From positions 43,630,935 to 43,694,934 of the forward strand of contig NC_077247.1 of NCBI RefSeq assembly GCF_947179165.1: a stretch of DNA of 64,000 nt, written 5' to 3'. Numbering within the stretch: position 1 is the stretch's first letter; every line of letters begins with the position of its first letter. Position numbers and translations under genes: made by a program. Of this stretch, positions 1 through 14,200 are shown piece by piece. The notes beneath the pieces were generated by a model, which worked only from the letters and a program-made list of their open reading frames with translations, was not told the DNA's origin and made no database searches. The stretch comes from Solanum dulcamara. Lineage: Eukaryota; Streptophyta; Magnoliopsida; Solanales; Solanaceae.

Positions 1-245
1 AACTTATTTTTTTCCTTTTTTGATACCCCAGAATTCCCCGAGGGTCAGTGGCACACTGGCACACGGTTAAAAACTCGATGGATAATGGACCTGCCCCTCT
101 GTCTGCAGTAGGGTTCAAACCTGTTATGTTTGCCTAAACCACACATAAAATATAGCTTATTTATTGAAGCATGGATGAAGGTAATATAAAATATCTACCA
201 CCTATTTTTTGACTCAATTGTTTGCTAGCTTATTTAATGGGCTAA
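1..245. other. Intronic or 5'-flanking DNA left of the LINE
   Basis: No coding exon is visible here. It probably belongs to intron 1 of the SAPS-domain gene, because that gene's first exon was not found anywhere between base 1 and the first recognised exon at 5226. It ends with the left copy of the LINE target-site duplication. Confidence 0.4.
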
Positions 246-260
246 CTTGATAAAGACTTA
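246..260 (+). repeat. LINE target-site duplication, left copy
   Basis: The 15-bp word cttgataaagactta is repeated without mismatch at 3265-3279, directly after the TTG tail of the LINE. Confidence 0.9.
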
Positions 261-3200
261 GTCGACGTGGATCTTAGGGAGTGTGGTGGAGGTAAAGAGG
301 ATCAGGGATAGAATGACGTTGATTAAGCTAGTTATACGCAGGCTCATTGTGAACGTTGTTAGTGTGTATGCGCCCCATGTGGGCCTGGATGAAGAAGTCA
401 AAATACTCTTTTAGGAGGGTTTGGAGGAGGTAGTGAGAAGTATATGAGTACCGAAAAGATTTTCATTGGTGGAGACTTCAAAGGTCATATCAGTACAACT
501 TCTAATGGTTTCGATGATGTCTATGGAAGCTTTGGTATTGGGGTAAGGAATGGCGTCAGGGTCTCTCTTTTGGAGTTTGCTAAAGCCTTTGAGTTGGTTT
601 TTGCTAACTCGTGTTTTTTGAAGAGAGATAATCAATTGATCACCTTTAGTAGCATGGTAGCTAGGATTCAAATTGACTACTTACTCCTCCGGAAGGGTGA
701 TAAAGGCCTTTGTTAGGATTGCAAGGTTATTCGGAGTGAAAATATTACTACCTAACATAAGCTTTTGGTGATGGACTTGGAGATTAAGAGAGATAGGAGA
801 AAGAAGACCCTCTATGACCAATCGAGGATTAAATGGGGGGGGCTAACTCCCGCTCTTTCTCGAGAGATGGGGGAGAAGTTGACTGGTTCAGGGGCCTGGA
901 GCAGTAGTGGGGATGCGAATGACATGTGGGACATGGCAACTGGTTGCATTAGAAAAACAGCTACCGAGGTTCTAGGGGTATCGAGAGGTATATTTGGTGG
1001 TCGTCAAGGAGATTGGTGGTGGAATGGAGAAGTACAAGGCAAAGTGAAAGCCAAAAAGGTTGCTTATATGAAGTGGATGGAGTGCGTGGATGAGGAGGAG
1101 AAGAATAGGCTTAAAGATATCTATAAGAAGGCGAAGACGAAAGCGAAGTCGGCGGTCACCAGTGCTAAGACAACAACTTTTGAACGCTTATATGTCGAGT
1201 TAGGGAAAAAAGGTTGGGATAAGAGATTGTATAGGCTCGCCAAAGTGAGAGAGAGAAAAGCCCGCGACCTGGATCTTGTAAAGTGCATCAAAGACGAGGA
1301 AGGTGAAGTGTTAGTGGATGACGCTTCTATCAAGCAAAGGTGGCAGGTGTACTTCCACAGTCTAAGCATGAAAATGGATTTAAGAAAAAGGAGACAGAGA
1401 CATTGTACTGGGTGATTTGGCGTACTCTTATAGTCTTCGAGATTTTGGGTACTGTAGGTGTTTTAGGGTTGAGGATGTTAGACGTGCTATTAGCAGGATG
1501 AGGAGGGAGAGAGCTATCAGGCCCGATGAGATTTCGGTGGACTTTTGGAAGAGCACTGACAAGGCAGGTGTGGAGTGGTTGACTAAGTTGTTTAATGTTA
1601 TTTTAAAGATTGATGCCCGATGAATGGAGGTGGAGTTCTATGATTCCATTGTACAAGAACAAGGGTGATATCCAAAAGTGTAATACTTACAGAGGGATCA
1701 AATTGGTAAGCCAAACTATGAAGATTTGGGAGAGAGTGGTGGAGATGAGGGTGAGAAGAGGAGTGTCAATCTCAGAGAATCAGTTCGGATTCATGTTGGG
1801 GCGGTCAACTACTGAAGCAATCCATCTTATGCGGAGACTGCTGGAGAAATTTAGAGAAAAAAGGGATCCTCATATGGTATTCATTGATCTTGAAAAGGCC
1901 TACGACAAAGTTTTGAGGGATGTTCTCTAGAGGTACCTGGAGGCTAAAGGTGTCCCAATGGTGTATATTAGAGCAATAAATGACATGTATGATGGAGTCA
2001 AGACTCGAGTTAGGACAGTGGGAAGTGACTCAGAGCAGTTTTCTGTAGAGATGGGACTACATCAGGGATCTGTACCGAGTCTTTTTTTTCCCTTGGTGAT
2101 TGATGAGCTGACACAGTCTTTTCAGGAGGAGGTTCCATGGTGTATGCTATTTGCGGAGGACATAGTTTTGATTGATGAGACTCGGGACAGAGTTAATGAT
2201 AGGTTGGAGGTTGGAGACAAGCTTTGGAGTCCAAAGGGTTCAGATTGAGCAGGACCAAAACTGAATACTTGGAGTGCAAATTCAGTGGTGCGATGGATGA
2301 AGAGGGCATAGAAGTGAGGCTTGCCACTCAGCCTATCCCTAAGACAAAAAGCTTTAAATACCTTGGATCCATCATCCAGAGCAGTGGGGACATCGACGAG
2401 GATGTCACGCATTGCATTGGTGCAGCGTGGATGAAATGGAGGCTTGCCTCTGGAGTCCTGTGTGACAAGAAGGTACCACCTAAACTTAAAGGTAAGTTCT
2501 ACAGAATGGTGGTTAGATCGGCGTTGTTATACGGAGTGGAGTGCTGGCCGGTAAAGAACTCTTATGTCCAGAAGATGCATGTTGCGGAGATGAAGATGCT
2601 GAGATGGATGTGTGGACACACTAAGAGTGATAAAATTAGGAATGAGGTCATTCGGGAGAAGGTGGAAGTGACCTCTGTGGTAGACAAGATGAGAGAAGCG
2701 AGACTGAGATGATTTGGGCATGTGCAGAGGAGGGGTGTCGACGCCTCAGTTAGGAGGTGCGAGCGGTTGGATTTGGGGGTTATGCAGATGGGTAGGGATA
2801 GACCGAAAAAGTATTGGAGAGAGGTGATTAGACAAGATATGGCGCTACTCCATATCATCGAGGATATAACCTTAGATAGAAAAGAGTGGAGGTCGCAAAT
2901 TAGGGTAGAAAGCTAGTAGGGGTAGAATGGTGTCTTGCCATATGTCGATTTAGGGTGGTCATAGGTCTAAACGTGCCATTATAGTTGCTGTGTTTTGATT
3001 ACCACATTACATTTTTATCGTTATTGTCCTTGTCTTTGTGCCATTATGCTCTCTCTATGTGTGTGTGTATATATACATATATATGTATATATATATGTAT
3101 GTATTCATATTTGTTTTTTCTTACTTGAGAATGTGTCTTTTGAGCCGAGGGTCTTTCGAAAATAGTCTCTCCATCTCTATGAGGTAGTGGTAAGGTCTGC

Positions 3201-3264
3201 CTGCACCCTATCATCCCTAGACCCCACTTGTGGAATTCCACTAGGTATGTTGTTGTTGTTGCTT
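261..3264 (+). mobile_element. RTE-type LINE retrotransposon, defective, with intact target-site duplication
   Basis: A non-LTR retrotransposon lying in the same direction as the host gene. In order it shows the C-terminal part of an AP-endonuclease (about 290-760, with a GGDF-like motif near 470), a linker (765-1415), and a reverse transcriptase (about 1420-2500). A Cys/Trp-rich C-terminal region reading RWMCGHT near 2600 follows, and a basic tail to about 2916. The 3' UTR holds a TG/TA microsatellite (3057-3110) and ends in a TTG repeat. The same 15-bp word, cttgataaagactta, lies at 246-260 and 3265-3279, so both borders are exact. The reading frame is broken by several stops and frame changes (near 717, 1415, 1623, 1930, 2248 and 2712). 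The usual FADD catalytic box reads FAED at 2150-2161. It is 5' truncated and inactive, and probably sits in intron 1 of the SAPS-domain gene. Confidence 0.9.
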
Positions 3265-3305
3265 CTTGATAAAGACTTAACTGAGTGAATAATGTTGTGA
3301 CACAA

Positions 3306-4390
3306 TGGCTATAGGGGCTCGGGTTGGAGACACAAACTTTTTTTTTTTTGTTTTTGTGTGTGTGTGTGTGTGGGGGGGGGGTAATAAAAGATAAACATGG
3401 AATTTTGGAAGGAGTTGGAGAACTAGAGGCATCACTTTGCTTTTCGGGTGTGGTTTGTGGAGGAATATTTTGAAGGAATGGGATGTGTTCTGGGGAAACA
3501 TCTCATTCAAGGTCGGAGACGGGAGCAGGGTTAATTTTTGGGGAAATAGATGGTGCGGTGGTGACACTTTGAACGATGATTTCCAGAGTTTGTATAGAAT
3601 TTCTTGCCAGAGAGAGATTACAGTTCAACAAATTAAGGGGACACAAGGTGGAGAGACTTATGGAACTTGAGCTTTAGTAGGTGACCTCCAAAGATTGTTA
3701 GTCTTATTACATAGGAAACACAACCCAGTTGATAAGCCTGATGTATGGTGGTGGAAATTTGGGGAATAATGGCGTGTTTTCTGTGAAGACTTTCTATGAG
3801 AATTTGTTGGTTAGGGAGGAGCAAGTGTTTCCATGTAATGCAATATGGATCCGAAGGCTCCGAGGAAGGTGTGCTTCTCACCTGGTTAGCCACAAGAGGG
3901 GCGATTTTGACAACAGAGAACTTGAAAAAGCGGAAGGTTGTATGCATCAACTAGTGTTACATGGGCAAAGAGGCGGGCGAGGATGTGGATCATCTTCTCC
4001 TACATTGCGGGTTGACAATGAGATTATGGTGGGATATGTTTAGGTGGTTTGCACTCCATGGGTGATGCCAAAAATGGGGAGAGAATTGTTGTTCAGTTGG
4101 AAGAGCAGGAGGAGAAGAAGACGAAGAGCATCGAATGTGGTGCCACTTGCATTAATGTGGGTTGTCTGGAGATAGAGGAATAGAAGAGATTTTGAAGGTG
4201 TAGAGTCGAGTTTCCCTCAAAGTAGCCTTCGCTTCCTTGTTTTATTTTGGTGCACTCAGAAAGTCCGCTATTGCACAGACAATTGGGCGGAGTTTATGGA
4301 GAATCAATTGATTGTGTAGATTCTTTACCTTTTGGCATACCACTTGTATATGGCCTTGTTTATGTTATGAAATACGTTTACTTGATAAAA
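3306..4390 (+). mobile_element. L1-type LINE 3' remnant (reverse transcriptase zinc-binding region)
   Basis: Frame-broken plus-strand coding matches the zinc-binding C-terminal region of plant L1-like LINEs. A segment at 3437-3670 contains the VGDGSRVNFW motif. A second segment near 3760-4060 has FSVKTFY and a Cys/His-rich stretch near 3940-4020. Further degenerate frames run to about 4370. The fragment begins near a T/GT/G-rich tract and ends at a short A-rich tail. Fifteen bases at 3291-3305 (aatgttgtgacacaa) recur with one mismatch at 4391-4405, which fits a target-site duplication. It lies only about 25 bp from the end of the preceding LINE. Inactive. Confidence 0.75.
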
Positions 4391-5225
4391 AATGATGTGA
4401 CACAAAGGGATGGTTTCATGATGATAATGTAGAGTGAACATGTCAGTTAACTGGACAAATATAGATTGTTGACTTGACAGGTAAATTGAGATGTACTTTT
4501 TCCTAACAAGTAGTTGTAGAGTGCTGATTTTATATGTTAGCTACGGGGACTGATGGATCTGCTTCTAGACAATGTGGACGTGTAGATGTGTTTTCACATT
4601 GTATTGCCCGGAAGGATACACGGTTTCACCCCAGGAATCAGTGTCATCAAGATGGTTAAAAGAGAAGAGAATAGAGGAATTATAAAAGAAGAAAAAACTT
4701 TCACTGTGCAGGTAACATATGGCAATTCTACAAGGATTGAGAGTTTCTGATATCAAGGATAAGAAAGAGAAAAAAAAGAGAACTTTTCATCGACTTTGGT
4801 AACAACATAGGGGGTCCATGTATAGTAGTTTGTCCTTTGGAAGACGCTAGGTTCTTTACCTTAGTTAGATCTTGCTAATGTTATCTAAACAGTAAGTAGG
4901 CTGCGAATGTATGATAACTATCTCTCAAGCACATCTTTAGTTTCGCCCTCAATAATTAAATTGAATATTCTTCATCATATATTATGGAATCTGAAAATAA
5001 TCTGCAACTTTTGCTTTGGAGTATTTCAGAAATATTCTTCTACTTAAATTTAATGGATGCAGGCGCAATTTAATATTTGAGTTCATTACTTCTCTTGACT
5101 TTCAACATTGCTTACTCATTGTATCAGTGTTCAACTAATGATGTTTCTCAATAAATAATGTGTGTAGATATTTTTATGAGAAAAATAATGTGCATAGATT
5201 TATTGGATACACTTACTATTTTCAG

Positions 5226-8200
5226 GTGGAGACAATTTTGGATAAGGAAAATTTTGCACTGGATGAGCTCTTGGACGAGGATGAAATAATTCAAGAATGT
5301 AAAGCTCTTAATGGACGCCTTATTAATTTGTAAGCACCTTATGTACTCGTGGTTCTTCACGGGGTTGTTGGTATACTAGGTATAAGTTGTAATAACATTA
5401 AGCTCAATTTATTTTGCATGTGATGTACAAACTACAAAGTATCTCCCAACCATTGACGTTTCATGGAAAATCCATTTAAAAACTATCTAAAAATTCTGAA
5501 AGATAAATCTAGATCTGCTGCTGTATGGTGAGGTTTATCTGAGGGAGTCTGGTGATGCTTGCCGTGCTTTTGAAGCTTTATTTACGCTTTAAAATTGGCT
5601 AGTCTGGATTTAGTAAGAACAAGTGGTTAACTTTTGTAATTCTGGTTTGTTAATTAGGACTACAAAAAGTCTAGTGTGCACTAAATAAACATGCCAAGTG
5701 CAAGGATAGTTAGATATTCTTCTTAAATTCAGTTTTTTTGGGGGTTTTGGGCTGGCACAGTGCTTGGATTTTCACAAAACTTAATTTTGTTTTCATTATA
5801 GACTGTAAAGATCAGTGTTATTACAAGTTATCGCTTAAAGTGATGAAGCAATGCAGTGTTATTACAAGTTATTATAGACTGTAAAGGTCAGTGTTATTAA
5901 AACTTATCGCACAGTGCTTGGATTTTCACAAAACTTTTTGTTTTCATTATAGACTGTAAAGATCAGTATTATTACAAGTTATCGCTTAAAGTGATGAAGC
6001 AATGCAAAGTGAGGGGTTTATAGCTCATGGGTGAAGCCATGGGCTTCATAAAAGTGTGCCACTTGAAACAATGACAAGCAATGTGATCCCAACATGAAAT
6101 AGTCTCGGTTATTTGAATCTCAACTTTGAATAGTCTATATTGGATTGTGAAATTAGTTATTTTAATTGCATTCTGATTACCCTTCGGGATGGCCCAGTGG
6201 TTTGGGCTTGGGACTTCTATGTTGGAGAAGGTCTCAAGTTCGAAACCCCTTGTTAGCGCAAGCAAGGGGTTTGCCTTCTGGGTCGAGCTCGTCTCATCGG
6301 GTTTGCGTAGTGTGGGTTACCTCTCCTGTGTGGTTTGCGAGCTATTGTATAGGAGCGAGCAGGGTTTTTTCCCTGTACGCACCCAAAGGGTAGCAGCTGG
6401 GGGTTTCCCTTGTCATAAAAAATAATAATTTGCGTCTGATCATTATTGTACTAAATCCATGTAATTTTGGTGATCTTTTTAATGTTGTGAATTGTGAACT
6501 TGACTTTAAAGAAGCATATGCTTGACTTCCGTTTTTTTGCTTCAAGCATCATGGACCTTGTCGCTCTCTTTTCGCTTTTGCTTTTAAAACCACGGGTAAG
6601 GTATTTTTGACGTTTTAGACAATATGTAAGAAGTATCATAGGATGACAGGCTTCTATTTTGTAACTGTCTAATTTTGGGGTCACTATACTGTTTGGTATA
6701 GTATACCTGTTAATATATAGAATGTTACCATTATAAAAGAAAAACACTGGAAAGATTAAGAAACTTTTGGTGCCATCTCTGCAGAATTTTTTTCTTGTTG
6801 TAGGATTTAAAGGTCATTTCGTGGAAGAACCTGTCGAAAAAGGAAGTCATTTCATGGGAGAAACTGATCTTCTTATGCTTTTCTTTCTGACAGTCTGCGA
6901 GAAAGAGCTCAAGTTGAACAACTTGTCAGGTACATAGTGGAAGAGGCTCCAGAAGATGCTGAGAAGAAACGAACTTTTAAGTGAGCGTCTGAATGGTTCT
7001 GTAAAGTTACTTTCATTTCATATGTTATAGGCTCTGAATATTTCCTTGGATGAGAATATGAGTTCTCTTTTTCTTTGACCCAAGTGCATATATTAAAATA
7101 TTTCTTGTTTGACTTGTGCCATAGGTTTCCTTTTATTGCTTGTGAAATTTTTACATGCGAGGTGGACATAATTCTTAAAGCTTTGGTTGAGAATGAGGAG
7201 GTATTCACTCTTATTTTTGTCATGCATCTTTATTCTGCCTTTGTTCTATATGCTTAGTTCCTTGAATATTGTTTTTATAATTGGCTTTCTCATTTTGGAT
7301 GTCAGCTAATGAACCTGCTATTCTCATTTTTGGAACCTGAGCATGCACATAGTAATCTGTTGGCTGGTTACTTCAGCAAGGTATTTATCATTGACCACTA
7401 GCCACATTAGTGCTTCACTTAGCTATATATTCCATTGTTTACATCTCTAAATATATTTAACTGGAAGGGGAGTGGTTTATAAGTTTGCAAGGTTGACAAC
7501 TTTCTTTTGGCATGCCGTGTTTTAATTTCCAAAAACAACTTTTCGTTGAAAAAACTATTTTTATTTTTCAATTTATCCTGTCAAGTTTCTATCGTTTTGC
7601 TCCTGTTGCAACCAAAAGCAAGGTGATAGTTGCATGTTAGATACTACTGTAAGACTGAATGAAGGACTTTACCCACTGAATTTTGGATGAAAACAATACT
7701 GCATTTAATATTTTCTGGAAGTACTTCCATTTCTTAAGGTTTCTTTCTGTGAACTGTTATTATCAGATTGTCAGTTTCTACACTGGAGTTGATGCCCAAG
7801 TTTCTTATTGTAGGTTGTCATATGCTTGTTGCTGCGGAAGACATCACCATTTATGAACTATGTACACGTAAGTCTGCTGCTTCTTATTAGCTACTCATGA
7901 TTGATTTATATTACAAAACACACACACATGGGAAATGATCGGATGTTATATCAGTTGAGGTAAAGATGGTCTATGGATGTACCAATGAAACCTTGCTCCC
8001 ATTTAGTGTCCAATCCATTTCTTTTATGTTCTTTAAGATGGTGGAGGTGTTCGCCTGTTGTCAATTGTTTCTATAGTGTTCGCCTGTTGTCAATTGTTTC
8101 TATCTTCTTTAGTGTAAGATGCCAGTTTTTGTGTGACTAACTGGTATGTTCTACCAATAAATTGTTTATGTATTTAATGTATCAATAATCTGGCTAGTTT

Positions 8201-11200
8201 TTCTTTAAAAAATTATTGTCCCTTGTAAATGGTGAAACGTTGATTTCTACCGCCTCTCCGTGCTTTAAATAAAAAGTCAAGCACAGTCAAGCTAATGATT
8301 ATGATTTATTCTTTTGTAGGCTCATCAAGATATTATCAAGAAGTTGGTTGATCTGATTGGAATTACATCCATCATGGAGGTTTGTGGTTCTTGAAATAGT
8401 TTAAGGCATGTTTGGTTGTTTGGCATGAGGAAATCTGGAAGTTCTAATGCTTTTGATTTCAGGTGTTAATTCGCCTAATTGGCACCGATGAACATTTGTA
8501 TAGCAACTTCTCGAATTCCATGCAGTGGTTGGAAGATTCAGATGTGCTGGAGATGATCGTTGATAAGTTTAGCTCATCAGTATGTCAATTTCCTGAATTT
8601 ATTTAGTAACAATCTAATTTGCCATGTCATTACATGATTTATGTGTTTTGATATCAAACCTGGCTTGCGGAATTAAGATAATACTGCATTCCTGCTTTAT
8701 GCTACCATTCTTAAAAAAAGAATTATTGCATTCCCGATGATATTTGCTAGGGGACCAACGCGTTGGGGCTGATGAGAAGGTTGTAATTCATCTATTTTAT
8801 ATGTTCAACATAGTGTGCTCATTAGGGATTGTTAGGCCTCATTTGTTTCTAATAAGATTAAGACGTCTGAATCTGAATACACATTTGAATATTTAGATGT
8901 GCATTAAGATTAATATGTCTGAATCTGAATACTCATTTGAATATTAAGATGTTGTTTCTAGGTGTAAATCCTGAATGATTATGACGGTTTGTTTTTAATA
9001 TCTGAATGTGCATAATTATATTTTGGCGGAACCCATCGGCAACCTCCTAAAGTAGGCACCAACTTTCACTTAGACACCTCAACTAGGTTTTGTTCATTTT
9101 AAACACCTTATGTCGGGGCCCGCTGTGTCATTTTGACACTTCTTTGACAATCAACCAAATTTATAAGGTGTGTGTGACACTCACGCCGATGACATGTCAA
9201 TGTGGCGAATTAAATGAAGACATGTGGCATATATATCAAAAATAATTATTAAAAAATATATTGTGAATAAAAACCTATTTTTAAAACTATTTTAGTTAAC
9301 TATTTTTTAAAAAAGTTACATTTCAATAAAGAAAAAGGAAAAAAATCTGCAGCACGTCTTTCTTTTTCTTCTCCACCATCTCCACATCTCCTCCTCCTCT
9401 ACCACCATGACCACCTTCTTCAAATCCACCATTTTTTCTTCTCCGACCATCTCCACATCTCTGCCATCAAAACTACTTAGAAATTTCAAAAAATTAACCC
9501 GTGTTGGTATTGGGGCCATTTATGAATTTACTTGAAATGGATTCATCGAAAAAGAAAAGTTAGAAGCTTTGAGAAATGAGAAATTAGTGTTTTAGAAATT
9601 GGATTTGGGGGAAAAAAGTAGCTTAAATTGAATGAACAACGCTAGTGTTCACAATGATTTTAGCCTTCACTTCACAAATCAATTTGTTTCACAGTTTCGA
9701 TGACTTTTGTCAGCTTGGAGTTGTAGGTAAATCTAGACATATCTTGGTACTTTCTTAAATTTTTTGCTGATATATACATTATTGATTTAATTTGCCACAT
9801 CAAGGAATGAGAAAGCTGGATACGGTGGTGGTAAAGTGGTGGTGGATGGTGGAGGAAGTATTGGAAGGAGAGAGAAGGAAGAAGAAGAAATAAAAAAAAT
9901 AAAAATTTACAAAATTTAAGCCTTTCACGCCCTCAAAATCAGTGCAACACACACAATGTGCCAACTCAGCAAAAAGTGACAAAAATTGACACATTAAGCC
10001 TCAACATGAGATGTTAAAATGAACAAGGCATACTTGAGGTGCCTAAGTGAAAATTGGTGCCAACTTTAGGTGACCATCAATGGGTTCCCCTTTATCTTTT
10101 TAAACATAAAAAAGGGCAGCCCGGTGCACTAAAGCTCCCGCTATGCGCAGGGTTCGGGGAAGGGCCCGACCACAAGGGTCTATTGTACGCAGCCTTACCT
10201 TGCATTTCTGCCAGAGGCTGTTTCCAAGGCTATCTTTTTAAACATAATCAACATAAAATTCAAATAGAGATTAGGAATTAAACACTAAATCAATAAAATA
10301 TTATAAGAAGCCAAGATACCTTCTTCCGAAAAAATTGTTTCAAGAATAAGATCATAAGCTCCCCCCCCCTCCCACCCCCCAAAATAAAAATAAACAAAAA
10401 CGATTTGTTTGTCTTCTCAAACAATTTCTTGATAAACATCAATTCACCCAAGAATACTGTGTATATTAAAAATACTATACAAAATACTTGTAAAAGAATA
10501 TGAAAACTTACTTATTCAAAAGGAAAAAAATGTATATTTGGTTGAAAAAGGAGAGCAAGAAACGTGAAACTTTGCCAAGAAGAGAAGTGGAGAGGAGTGG
10601 AACTTTTCTGAAATAATGCGTATTAATTCAAAAGGGTCTGAATGGTATTAAGACTTCATTATAGATCTGATTCGTTCAAACTCATTAAGACCCATTAAGA
10701 GGCTTTACAAGAAAACAAAACAAATGGACTTAATGAATAATGGGTTGAATTTGAATGATTAAGATTCAGACCTTAAAAACAAATGCACTTAATGGACTGA
10801 ATCTGAATGATTAAGATTCAGACTTCCATAAAGTGCAAACAAATGAGGTCTTAGTTTGGGTGGGTCAAATAATGATGGTCTAGTATTCATCTATTTAGTT
10901 AGTGACTTGGTACACTACAAATCTTGTAATTGCTGATGTAGGTTACTAGGGTAATGGAACTCTCTGTAATTGCAGGATTGCCCTGAAGTGCATGCTAATG
11001 CAGCAGAAACTTTGTGTGCCATTACTCGATATGCTCCTCCTGGGATAGCTGCCAAAATCTCCAGCCCAAGGTGTTCTATTATTTTGAACCTTCATTAATT
11101 TTGGATTCTGATTGAAGCCTCAGTCCTGTGATACTATTGTATTTTCTCAGATCTCACAAACATATATTTGGTTATATGATGTTTTGCAGTTTCATTGAGA

Positions 11201-14200
11201 GGTTATTTCATCATGCTCTGGAGGACTCACGACCGAAATCCGTTTTGGTTAACTCGTTATCTGTGTGCATATCGTTATTAGACCCTAAGAGGCTAACTTC
11301 AGGAACATATTACATGTACGGTCGCCAGTCAATGCAGTGCTCTGGAGTAAGTGCGAATCCTGAGACTATGGAAGGGATGTTGGGAAGCTTAGGTATGGAT
11401 TTACTGGTTGTCTTTGGACAGTATCTGTTGGTAGACAAATATTTTTGTGCATCCTCTTGAACTCCCACCTTCCCCCTTAAATAGAAAGAATTTTTGACAT
11501 TCTTATCTTGCACAATAGTGATTTTAGGCTCTGTTTTAGTGCTTAATACATTTGACTTTTGATATACAGGATACAAGCTTTTCCTAGTCATACCACTCGT
11601 AAATTTAACCCAGCAGATGTCATTCTCTCTTCTTTTGTCGGTGATAAGTACACTTTGAAACAAAAAATATGTGGTGCCTTCTTTCTGCTTAAGGTTCCCG
11701 GAGTCTCCATTTGGTAGCAAGTTTTAGTCTGAATGTTGTAGGGAAATGGGGGAAGCCTTCTATGAGTCTTATGCTCGGGGAGGGGTTGCCCACATGCTTG
11801 GTCAAATTGAAGGGTGGGAATTGGCATCAAATTTCAGTAGGTGTTGTGACTTCACTTGTAACACAAATATGTTGGTCTATCTTAGTGATGATTGAAGGAT
11901 AGATATGCGGTGTGTGCTTACCATGGAATGAAATGGGGTAGTTCAGTAAAGTTGGATTCTTGCAGGGAAAAAAAACACAAATGAAGTTTAAGATATGCAT
12001 GGTTCAAAAAAAAAACTATTTAACCTTTTTCTTTTATACACAGAGTTTTGGTTCTAGGTTCTATATGGCTTGTGCCTTGTGATCTTCTAGATATTTGTAT
12101 ATATGTGTGTAATTGCTCTTTGGTTTGACATAGTTGGGTAGACCACATGCTCTTGTGAGTACGGTGACACTTACCATTGAAAAAAGTAAGTGGTACGCTG
12201 GTTGATTGCATCATACCTCAACTGTAACCTTTTACATCCTAATTAATTGGAGATCCATTTGATTTTACAGTTGTTTCTCTGCTGCCCCTTGTATTTTTTT
12301 TTGCTTTCCGCTGGATAAGTCTTAAAACTTTTTTTTTTTGGAAATACTGAATTTGAGATAATTCATTGTGCTGTATCAGTTATCTAGGTTTCGGTAGTTT
12401 TCCATATGAATTCGATTTATAGGCTTTGATTTAAAATTGTATGTTGTGATTCAAGTGGAATAACTTTTATCATTGCTTGTTTATTCAGGTAATTTACTGA
12501 AGCTTCTGGATATTTCATCAGAGGATAATGTCTTGCCAACAACATATGGGAGCTTACATCCGCCTCTTGGGAAGCATCGTCTGAAGGTAGTTATTGAACA
12601 TCTTCTTGTAGGAAAATAAGGGATCCTTTGGTTCACACACTAGGTATGCGGAGATTAATAATGAGGAGATTATTATACATGAATTACTTTAAGAGAGTAT
12701 TTTGTCTCTAAATAGTTTATTCCAGGCATTGCTAATACACGTATTTTCATTTCACATTCTATCTATAGCTTCCGCATAACTTAATGTATGTGTTGTTTAG
12801 TACTTCCAACCAAACGTTGCAGTTATGCTGTGATTATTTCTTTCTTATGGGGCTAACCAAATACTGTGCGGAGTTTTATGTTGTGAGTAATTATTTCAAA
12901 TCATCAAGTAAATACTCCCCAAGGTTCTGTCTTGGAATTAGGAATAGATATAATCTAATATCACTTTTGATCTAACGTAGAGCGGTCAGTATTGTCAAAG
13001 ACAAAAAGTGCAGAACAACGCCAGGGTCTGACGAGGTTTTAAGTGCAACACAATTCTTGAATACATTGTGCTGATATTATTTTCTGCAGGAAATGAAAAT
13101 TGTGTTCAAATCTTTACTTCTTTTATTAATTGAGAGTTTTAATCGGGTTCTTTTTTGGGAATAAGACATAAGTACACCCAAATACTAATCTCGTTTTGCC
13201 AAGTACACACATACACTTTGGCGGACTATTTGCTGACATAGCATGGAGTGACTTTACTCTCTTAAAACGCATGAGAAGCATTAGGAAACACTCTCTTGGC
13301 TGGAAAATCAGTAACTTGGCTGGGGAACTCAAATTTTGATCGGCCAAGCTGCACTACTCAACTTCTACTTCACTCTATCTACCATTTTTAAGAAATCCAA
13401 CTCTTATATCTTACTGACCTCCAGCTCAACTCTTTTATCACACTAAAAACTCCTTATTTTAGCTGTGTTAAACAAACAATTACATATGCAGGAAAGGACC
13501 CTTTAATAAGATCCACTCACTTCACCATCTTTAGAAACAACCCAACACATTGACCTTGCAGACTTCACCCAAAAACCACATCCTAGATCCATCTAAAGGG
13601 ACCTTCTATATAGTGCTTTCTGAAGAGATGTTTATAGCTCCTACTAAAAGCTTGTAAGAATTAGTGCTAGGATTTTCATTTTCTTTTTCAGTGAATGATC
13701 AGTTTTTTTATGCTTGTGATTTGTTGATTTGAGTGGTGAGTTGAGGCGTTTGTGATAGAAATAGGGAAGATGAAAGTGAAGCAAAAAATAGGGAAGAAAG
13801 AGAAATGGGTAATGACATGTGGCAGCACGTGTATATACACCCCATCTTCTCATTTGGGTAAATAAATACCTCTCAGGGTGGGTGGTGTGAGATACAAGGA
13901 AGTGGGTAATAGAAACCCCCTCGAAGTTTATTTATGTAGTTCAGTAGTTGACAAATGAGGGCTAGTTTGGGGTGTATTATCCCTGATTTTTTCTTTTGAT
14001 CAAACAAGCCCTTATATCTATTAATGTCCACTTGGTCTCAGTAAAAATTGAAATATTATCCTTCATGTGCTGTTTTCAGCATTTAATTTTCATGGATAAT
14101 TTGTTCGGATCCTCCCACATGTTCAATCTTTTTTTAGCAGTTTCCCCAGTGTTCTTCATCATTAATGCAACCTTCATTTTGCTCATTCATGGAGTTGTAT

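Larger units (their letters stand above)
8835..10850. mobile_element. PIF/Harbinger-like non-autonomous DNA transposon carrying nested insertions
   Basis: The left end ggcctcatttgttt (8835-8848) is mirrored by aaacaaatgaggtc (10837-10850), 13 of 14 bases. Both sides are flanked by TTA (8832-8834 and 10851-10853), the 3-bp target duplication typical of PIF/Harbinger. Subterminal motifs such as gtctgaatctgaat occur several times near both ends in inverted orientation. There is no transposase frame. The centre is taken up by a Mutator-like element and a SINE. It lies in the 8580-10975 intron of the SAPS-domain gene. Confidence 0.75.

Noticed and set aside
6180..6260. Possible tRNA gene
   Set aside because: Only the pol III boxes are tRNA-like; the cloverleaf is not maintained and the unit continues into a SINE body.
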